Below, one piece after another: positions 1-6,200 of a DNA stretch of 11,626 nt. The stretch is from NCBI GenBank assembly GCA_027080315.1, contig JALWSI010000217.1, forward strand, positions 1 to 11,626. The letters are read 5' to 3'. Numbering within the stretch: position 1 is the first letter of the stretch; every line of letters begins with the position of its first letter. Origin of the DNA: a bacterium. GTDB lineage: Bacteria > Thermosulfidibacterota > Thermosulfidibacteria > Thermosulfidibacterales > JALWSI01. A program made the position numbers and the translations under genes. The notes under the pieces were generated by a model. That model made no database searches. It was not told where the DNA came from and saw only the letters and a list, made by a program, of their open reading frames with translations.

Positions 1-206
1 GGCTGATAGACTACCTGCTCTCAAGAGAGACTGAAAAGAGACTGGCCTTTGCCGATTGCGCCCAGATTCCCCTGCATAAGGGGGTAGAGATGCCCAAGGA
101 GCTGAAACCAATTGACAAGCTGAAGGTTATGCAGGTGAACTACGCCGAGGTGGCCAAGAAGATGGTGGCGATTCAGCCCTTTCTGAAGGCCTGGGCGGGA
201 ATGTAG
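1..206 (+). CDS. ABC transporter periplasmic solute-binding protein, probable ferric-iron type (3' end only)
   Basis: An open frame enters from the left edge (first full codon at position 3) and ends at the TAG at 204-206, giving 67 C-terminal residues. The fragment begins LIDYLLSRETEK, contains AQIPLHKGV, and ends in a helix-like stretch finishing FLKAWAGM. This matches the C-terminal lobe of FbpA/AfuA-like extracellular binding proteins, in which a Y/FLLS-E helix is followed by an '(A/G)QIP(L/V)' strand. The full protein would capture substrate outside the cytoplasmic membrane and deliver it to the permease encoded immediately downstream, whose GTG directly follows this stop codon. Family placement rests on a short tail and on the adjacent permease and ATPase. 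The substrate (iron versus another CUT1-like ligand) cannot be settled from this fragment. Confidence 0.75.
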   Translation, partial: LIDYLLSRETEKRLAFADCAQIPLHKGVEMPKELKPIDKLKVMQVNYAEVAKKMVAIQPFLKAWAGM

Positions 207-1799
207 GTGTCAAAGAAGGCGATTCTCTCACTCACCGTCCTTCTCTTGGTGGTGGCGGGACTGCTGCCGGTTCTCAGCATGCTGCTGAAGAGCATGGTGG
301 TGAACTGCAGCTTCAGCTTAGAGGCCTACAAAGGAGTGCTAACCTCTTCACGCCAGTGGAAGCTCATGGGCAACAGCCTGAAACTGGCCTCTCTTGTGAC
401 AATGCTCACCGTGGTAGCGGGTGTGCCGACAGGACTGGTGCTTGAAAAGACCGACCTGCCGTTGCGCGGGTTGTTGATCCCCTTTTTTGTGGTTCCATTG
501 CTTATTCCACCTTATATACTTGCCGTCTCCTGGGCCGATCTGCTGGGCAGAGATGGGCTGTTGGCCCACTCCTTTGGCTATTCCCCTGCCCTTACAAACC
601 TGCTCTTTGGGCTTCCCGGCTGCGTCTTTGTGCTCTTCTCCATCTTTCTGCCCATTCCCATACTGCTCACCACGGCCTTTCTGCGCACCATAGATCCCGG
701 ACTGGAAGAGGCAGGACGCCTGGTAACCGGCTGGTGGGGGGTGATCAGGGGCATCACCCTGCCCTTGATCATGCCTGGCATACTCCTCTCTGCCATGCTG
801 GTCTTTCTGCTCAGCTTCGGTGAGTTCAGCGTGCCTACCTTTCTCAGGTACCAGGTGTATCCGGTAGAGAGCTTCACCCAGTTCTCGGCCTTCTACAACT
901 TCAAGGCAGCAACTGCATCTGCTCTGCCTCTGGCATTGGTTACCCTGCTGCTTCTGTTTGGAGAGACCTTTTTTCTTAAAAAGCACACCTACCAGCTAAG
1001 ACCATCGCCTCATCACCAGGGTTCTTTGAGAATAGAGCTGAAAGGACATAAGCCCTGGGTGTTCGCCCTGATTACGGGGCTTGTTGCGGTGCTGGTGGTG
1101 GTTCCCATTGTGGTCCTGGTGCTGCAGTCGGGAGGGCTACAATGGTACCAAGAGGCCATGAGAAGGGCGGGGTTCAGCCTGGTGAGAAGCGTGATCTACG
1201 CTGCTATTGGCGCTACGCTGCTTACGGTTCTGGGCTTTTTGACAGGATACATCGTGCAGAGAAGGGCCTTAAGCTGCTGGCGTTATGTTGACTCTCTCAC
1301 CCTATTTCTCTTTGCCCTGCCCAGCACCGTGGTAGGGATTGGCCTGGTGAGCCTGTGGAACACCCCTTGGACCAATCTGATCTACGGAACCCCGGTGATC
1401 ATCATTATGGGATACTTAGCCAAGTACACGGCTCTCGCAAGCCGCATCTTAGTCACACAACTTGCGCAGGTGCCATTATCTTTGGAAGAGGCGGCGCAGA
1501 TAGCAGGGGCAAAGTGGCCAAGGCGGATGCTCTTCATCATCACTCCCCTATCCCGCAAAGGGCTGGCGGTCTGCTGGGTGGTGGGGTATCTGTTTGCGCT
1601 TCGGGATACGGGAATAACCATGCTGGTTTATCCTCCCGGGCTTGAAACCCTGCCTGTGCGCATCTACACCTTGATGGCCAATGGTTCTCCCCAGCTTGTG
1701 GCTGCCCTGTGCATGATCATGATCTCTGTAACGGTGCTCCCCATGGCCCTCTGGCTGATCCCACAAAGAAAGGGTTTAGATGAAGGTTGTAGAGTTTAA
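207..1799 (+). CDS. ABC transporter fused permease, ferric-iron (FbpB/SfuB) type
   Basis: Integral membrane permease of 530 residues that forms the translocation path of a binding-protein-dependent importer. It is a duplicated type with two homologous halves in one chain, so a single subunit replaces the usual dimer. Hydrophobic segments run throughout, starting with a membrane anchor at residues 5-27. Two EAA cytoplasmic loops, which dock on the ATPase, are visible: EEAGRLVTG...LPL at about 167-187 and EEAAQIAGA...TPL at about 427-448. A short hydrophilic linker near 258-283 separates the halves. The length fits both FbpB and ThiP families. The GTG start abuts the TAG of the binding-protein gene with no spacer and only a weak purine-rich ribosome site, so translational coupling is likely. 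Its last 20 bp overlap the start of the ATPase gene. Iron is favoured because the ATPase resembles FbpC, but the substrate is inferred. Confidence 0.85.
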   Translation: MSKKAILSLTVLLLVVAGLLPVLSMLLKSMVVNCSFSLEAYKGVLTSSRQWKLMGNSLKLASLVTMLTVVAGVPTGLVLEKTDLPLRGLLIPFFVVPLLIPPYILAVSWADLLGRDGLLAHSFGYSPALTNLLFGLPGCVFVLFSIFLPIPILLTTAFLRTIDPGLEEAGRLVTGWWGVIRGITLPLIMPGILLSAMLVFLLSFGEFSVPTFLRYQVYPVESFTQFSAFYNFKAATASALPLALVTLLLLFGETFFLKKHTYQLRPSPHHQGSLRIELKGHKPWVFALITGLVAVLVVVPIVVLVLQSGGLQWYQEAMRRAGFSLVRSVIYAAIGATLLTVLGFLTGYIVQRRALSCWRYVDSLTLFLFALPSTVVGIGLVSLWNTPWTNLIYGTPVIIIMGYLAKYTALASRILVTQLAQVPLSLEEAAQIAGAKWPRRMLFIITPLSRKGLAVCWVVGYLFALRDTGITMLVYPPGLETLPVRIYTLMANGSPQLVAALCMIMISVTVLPMALWLIPQRKGLDEGCRV

Positions 1800-2499
1800 G
1801 GCGGTCTCAAAGAGCTACAACGGAACAAGGGTGCTCAAAGATATAGACTTTCAGGTGGAGAAGGGAGAGCGCCTGATCCTTCTTGGTCCCTCCGGTTGTG
1901 GCAAGACCACAATCCTGCGGTTGATTGCGGGGTTCATAGCCCCTGACCAGGGCTCAATAGAGATTGGCGGCAGGGTGGTCTCAGAACCAGGCCGCATAGT
2001 GGTTCCTCCTGAAGAACGTAACCTTGGCATGGTGTTTCAAGATCTTGCCCTGTGGCCCCACCTGAGTGTTAAGGGCAACCTTGAGTTTGGGCTAAAGGCC
2101 AAAGGCTTTTCAAAGGCAGAGCGTGACCAACGCATAGAGAAGATGCTTGAGATGGTGGGCCTGAGAGAGTACGCCAACAGAAAGCCCGGTGAGCTTTCAG
2201 GGGGACAGCAGCAGAGGGTGGCCCTTGCAAGGGCCTTGGTGCTTGAACCAACGGTGATGCTCATGGATGAGCCACTCTCAAGCCTTGACACAGAGCTCAA
2301 CATTCGCCTGCGCAGAGAGGTCATCGCCCTTCACAAAAGCCTTGGATTCACCATGATCTATGTGACCCACGACCGGGAAGAGGCCTTTGAGATAGCCACA
2401 AGGGTGATGGTGATGAGTGAAGGAGAGATCGTTAAGGTGGGGAGTGTAAAGGAAGTAAGGAACAGCCTTACTTCAATCTCTCCTCTAATTCCCTCATAG
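1780..2499 (+). CDS. ABC transporter ATP-binding protein, FbpC-like but without TOBE domain
   Basis: Cytoplasmic ATPase that powers the importer encoded just upstream. All nucleotide-binding motifs are intact: Walker A GPSGCGKTT (36-44), Q-loop Q87 in MVFQDLALWPHL, signature LSGGQQQ (139-145), Walker B VMLMDEP (159-165), D-loop SSLD (167-170) and switch H197. The PPEERNLGMVFQDLALWPHL stretch is typical of the iron/CUT1 ATPase group and less like ThiQ. At 239 residues it is about 110 shorter than FbpC/PotA/MalK relatives: the chain ends just after the core domain, at VKVGSVKEVRNS plus a short tail, so the regulatory TOBE region is absent. The ATG lies 20 bp inside the permease gene, preceded by AAAGG at a workable distance. 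The last 32 bp overlap the convergent DUF169 gene and contain a hairpin. Truncation of an ancestral longer ATPase is possible, but short importers of this class exist naturally. Confidence 0.88.
   Translation: MKVVEFKAVSKSYNGTRVLKDIDFQVEKGERLILLGPSGCGKTTILRLIAGFIAPDQGSIEIGGRVVSEPGRIVVPPEERNLGMVFQDLALWPHLSVKGNLEFGLKAKGFSKAERDQRIEKMLEMVGLREYANRKPGELSGGQQQRVALARALVLEPTVMLMDEPLSSLDTELNIRLRREVIALHKSLGFTMIYVTHDREEAFEIATRVMVMSEGEIVKVGSVKEVRNSLTSISPLIPS
2452..2474. terminator. Perfect hairpin at convergent gene ends, possible bidirectional terminator
   Basis: GAAGTAAGG (2452-2460) and CCTTACTTC (2466-2474) form a perfect 9-bp stem around the 5-base loop AACAG. It lies exactly where the ATPase and DUF169 genes overlap tail to tail, and the DUF169 stop codon (2468-2470) is inside the right arm. 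Because it is palindromic it folds in both transcripts. No uninterrupted T run follows on either strand (only pyrimidine-rich tracts), so it is not a textbook intrinsic terminator. It may stabilise 3' ends or end transcription weakly or with Rho. The structure is seen directly; the function is inferred from position. Confidence 0.45.
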
Positions 2500-3238
2500 G
2501 CTTTATGAGAGGTGGCTGGTAGAGCAAATAGCTTGGCACGGGGTATCTCATTCCCCTCTCCTGGGTCTTCTCAAGGCCGTCCAAAAACGCTTGGCACTGA
2601 TCTGCTGGTATTGTGAAGAACATCTCGCACTCGTCTGTTCCTGCAAGCATCCGCTCTCCCTTACCAGGATGAACAAGAGACGGTTTTCCTGTAAAATAAG
2701 GTTTTATTGCTGCAAGACAAGAGAGACCAAAGCCTGTGGTGTTTGACTCAACAAACTCCCCTGAGTGGTAGGCATAACCCGCAGCTAAACGGGCCATCTG
2801 AGCAGGTGTGCCGTAGATCACAACCACGTGGGGCTCTACTGGGGCCATCTCCAAAGGAAAGAAGGCCACTCCCCCAATCTCGCCTGGGGGTATCAGATCC
2901 AGGGATTCGGCAGCTCTTTTTGCAAGCTCAAGGCTCTCAAAGTAGCCCATATCCATAAAGAACCGGGCAAAGGCATCGGTCTCTTCCAGCTCTTTTAGAC
3001 CCAAAGCCGCAAGGCACGGGGTGCAGTTTATCTCCTCTGCTGTGGCTCCCAACACCCTGCCCCAGCGTCTCGCCATGGTGGTCCACTGACAAAGAGAGAT
3101 CTTTATTCCGTACTTTGAGGGTTTTGTTGCTTCCCATGGCAATTGCTCTCCGGGCTTAATAAGCGTAATCCCCAAAGGGTATGATTGAGGCCTAACCAGC
3201 TTACAGAGTCTTTCAGAAAACTCCTTGTAATCTATCAC
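2468..3238 (-). CDS. DUF169 family protein (COG2043-like), cysteine-rich, unknown function
   Basis: Protein of 256 residues recognised as DUF169, a family of unknown biochemical role common in anaerobic bacteria and archaea. Features seen: an N-terminal 'PLGITL' segment, ISLCQWTTMARRWG (C50), ATAEEINCTPCLAALGL (C72 and C75), a central PHVVVIYGTPAQMARL segment, the motif TTGFGLSCLAAI (C174), and late cysteines C204 and C215. The C50 and C72-x-x-C75 positions fall where the family usually keeps cysteines, so binding of a metal or Fe-S cofactor is plausible but unproven. No signal peptide or membrane segment is visible, so it is probably cytoplasmic. The start is GTG (3236-3238), overlapping the TGA of the upstream kinase as GTGA, with a strong GGGAGGA ribosome site about 3 bases upstream. 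Co-translation with the kinase suggests a shared pathway. The 3' end overlaps the ABC ATPase gene on the other strand. Confidence 0.82.
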   Translation of the reverse strand: MIDYKEFSERLCKLVRPQSYPLGITLIKPGEQLPWEATKPSKYGIKISLCQWTTMARRWGRVLGATAEEINCTPCLAALGLKELEETDAFARFFMDMGYFESLELAKRAAESLDLIPPGEIGGVAFFPLEMAPVEPHVVVIYGTPAQMARLAAGYAYHSGEFVESNTTGFGLSCLAAIKPYFTGKPSLVHPGKGERMLAGTDECEMFFTIPADQCQAFLDGLEKTQERGMRYPVPSYLLYQPPLIKPMRELEERLK

Positions 3239-6200
3239 ACATCCTCCCTAAACCCCACCAAGGCCTCAAGTGAGTCTTCAAGCTGCTCTCTTCTGCTTAA
3301 ATAATCAAAATTCCGGTCTTCTCCGTTAGCGGCCATCTCCATCTCTTTTGCAATCTCCGATAGTTGAGCAAGCCCTAAATTGGCCAGCTGGCCCTTAAGG
3401 GTGTGAGAAACCACTCTTAGTCTCTCCATATCTCCACTCTCTAAGGCTGACCGGGCCTCTTGCAGGTTCTCACCAATAGAGGATGACGAGGTCTTAAGTA
3501 TCTCTTCAATATCCTCTTCAGGTAGCTGGTAGAAAGAGCTAAGGTGTTCTTTCACAGTTTCAATATCCGCTTTTAGCCCTTTCTCCCCATCTTTTGGGGA
3601 TTCCTTTTTAGGCTTGGTCTCTTCAACCGGCAAGGTTTTTTCACCCAAAAGCTCTGAAATAACCTTTCTCAGCTCCTGGAACTCAAAGGGCTTAGATATG
3701 TGGGCATCCATGCCGGCTTCTATGGAGCGCTGAACATCCTCAACAAAGGCATGGGCGGTCATGGCCACTATGGGAATGTGCCCACCTTCCAGCTTTTCCC
3801 TCAAAGAATCCAATATCTTTGCAACCTCAGGAAGCAAATCGGTCTCTTCCACCTTTCTCTTCTCTTCGCAGGCCCTTATGATCTTTGTAGTGGTTAGGCC
3901 ATCCAAGATTGGCATTTGAATGTCCATTAACACAAGGTGAAAGTCTTGTTCTGAAAGCAGCTTCAGGGCCTCTAAACCGTTTGAGGCAATAGTGACAGTG
4001 TATCCTTCCTTCTCAAGAACCGTCCTTGCCAACAACTGGTTCATGGGCACGTCCTCTACAAGAAGAATACTCCCTGAGCCTTGAGAGGTAAGCTCATAGG
4101 CCTCTCCTGCCCTGCCTCTTACGAGTTCTCTGCCGAACACAACCGTTTCTAAGGTTTCAAGCACCGCGGTTTCTGTAATTGGCTTAGCAAGGCATCCTGC
4201 TGTCTTTTCTGATACCCCCCTATCCCGCCAAGGACACTGTGATATGTTCCATGTAGAAACAACTACCGCTGCATCTCCCTCTTTGACCTCTTTGCATTTA
4301 ATCATAAGGTCTTCAGTGAGTATGCTATCATCAATTATGGCAACCAAAGTGGTATTGGCAGTGTGAGATGTTACAGCCTTTCCAATCTCTTTACACTCAA
4401 TAGCCTCTTGAACCCTGATCCCCCAAGCCGAAATCATATCTCTCAAACAATTTCGGAACACTGGATTGTCTGACCCCACTATAACCTCAACCTCGTTGGC
4501 TATTGCTTTCCACCTATCTCTGTATGGATCAGATGAGCTCTCGTCTATTGTAAAGGGCAGGCTCACATAAAAGGTGGTTCCCTCGCCTCTTTTGCTCTCT
4601 ACGCTGATTTTGCCTCCCATAAGATCCACGAATCTACTGGTTATGGTTAACCCCAACCCTGTACCACCAAATCTTCTGGTTACAGAGACATCCTCCTGAA
4701 CAAAGGGCTTAAAGATCATCTCTAACTTATCTTCAGAGATCCCAACACCCGTGTCGGTTACTTTGAACATAAGCTCAACCTGGTTTTCTTGCTGAGAAAC
4801 CTGGCGACAGGAGATTGATATGTAGCCTTTCTCAGTGAACTTTAACGAGTTGCTCACCAGATTTCTGAGTATCTGCCCCAGTTTTTGAGAGTCTCCTACA
4901 AGCAGATAAGGCGTGTTAACAGGCAAATGGTATAACAGCTCAATCTTCTTCTCTTTGACCTGATAGGCAAAGGATTGCACAAGATCCTCCATCAACCTGC
5001 GAAGGTTGAAAGGTACCTTCTCAACCCTCACTTCGTCGGCCTCAATCTTTGAGAGATCAAGCACATCGTTGATTAGAGATAACAGGGTTTTGGCTGAGCT
5101 GTGCAGGGCAGATGCATACTGGGCCTGCTCTTTGGTAAGCCCGGTTTCTGAGAGAAGCTGAATCATGCCTATTATGGCATTCAAAGGGGTCCTGATTTCA
5201 TGGCTCATGTTGGCAAGAAATCTCGTCTTGGCTTCTGCTGCTCTTCTCAGATTCTCTTCAATCTCCTTCTGTTTAGAGATGTCAAAGGCCACCCATAATA
5301 TCTCTTCTAACTGGTTTTTGTCATCCACTATAGGAGTAACGCTCCATGACAACCATATCTTCTTACCGTGAGCTGTTAGGTTCTCAAAAGTGTAGCTGCC
5401 AAAGGGAGCCCCTCCTCCCCGTAGGTATGAAAGAAACCTTTCCACGCTATCCTTGTGTTCTTCTTGAACAATTGCTTCAAAAATGGTTTTGCCCACCATC
5501 TCCTCTGGGGTGAATCCAAAGAGCTTAGCCCCAAAGGCGTTAATAAATAGAATCTTGCCCTTAGGATCGGTTCTAAGGATCACATTTGACGAGGTCTCTA
5601 TTAAGGCGGTGGTCTTCCGCATCTCAATGAGTCTCTTTTTCTCAGTGAGGTCTTTTTCTATAGATGCGGCCACAATGTTTGCCACTGTTTTGTAGGCCTC
5701 TATCTCAAACTGGGAGAACTTTCTCTCATACTCAGACTGGTTGAAGGATATCACCCCCCAGAGAGATTCAAACACAATGATGGGAACCACAAGGGTGCTC
5801 TTTACTCCCCAATGTTCAAGCAAATCCCTTTCTCCCGGCAGGTGATTTGAGATAGAAGCCACGAAAGACTCTCTACTCTCCAGGGTTGCCTTTCTCTTCT
5901 GAAAAGAGGGCATATCCAGGTTCACCTCAAAACCCTCTTCTTTTTGGGGGTATTTTCCTTCCTTACTCCACCATTCTTCAACATTACCTTTAAGCTTTCT
6001 TTCTTTTTTCACCTCGTAGAGTCTTCTGATCACTATTAGGTCTAACCCTGCCACATTCCCCAGCGAGTCTAAGAGGTCTTTACACCCTTCTTTCCAGTTA
6101 GCTGAGGCAACTATCTTTGAAGAGGCCTGGCTCACCGCCTTTAATACAGCGTCTCTTTTTCTCAGGTCTTCTCTCATCTCACGTTCTTTGCTGATATCCT

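Noticed and set aside
348-986. 212-codon open frame on the minus strand inside the permease gene
   Set aside because: It is antisense to a well-supported permease with intact EAA loops. Its translation is low-complexity, rich in Gln, His and Gly, and resembles no family, as expected for the reverse of hydrophobic codons.
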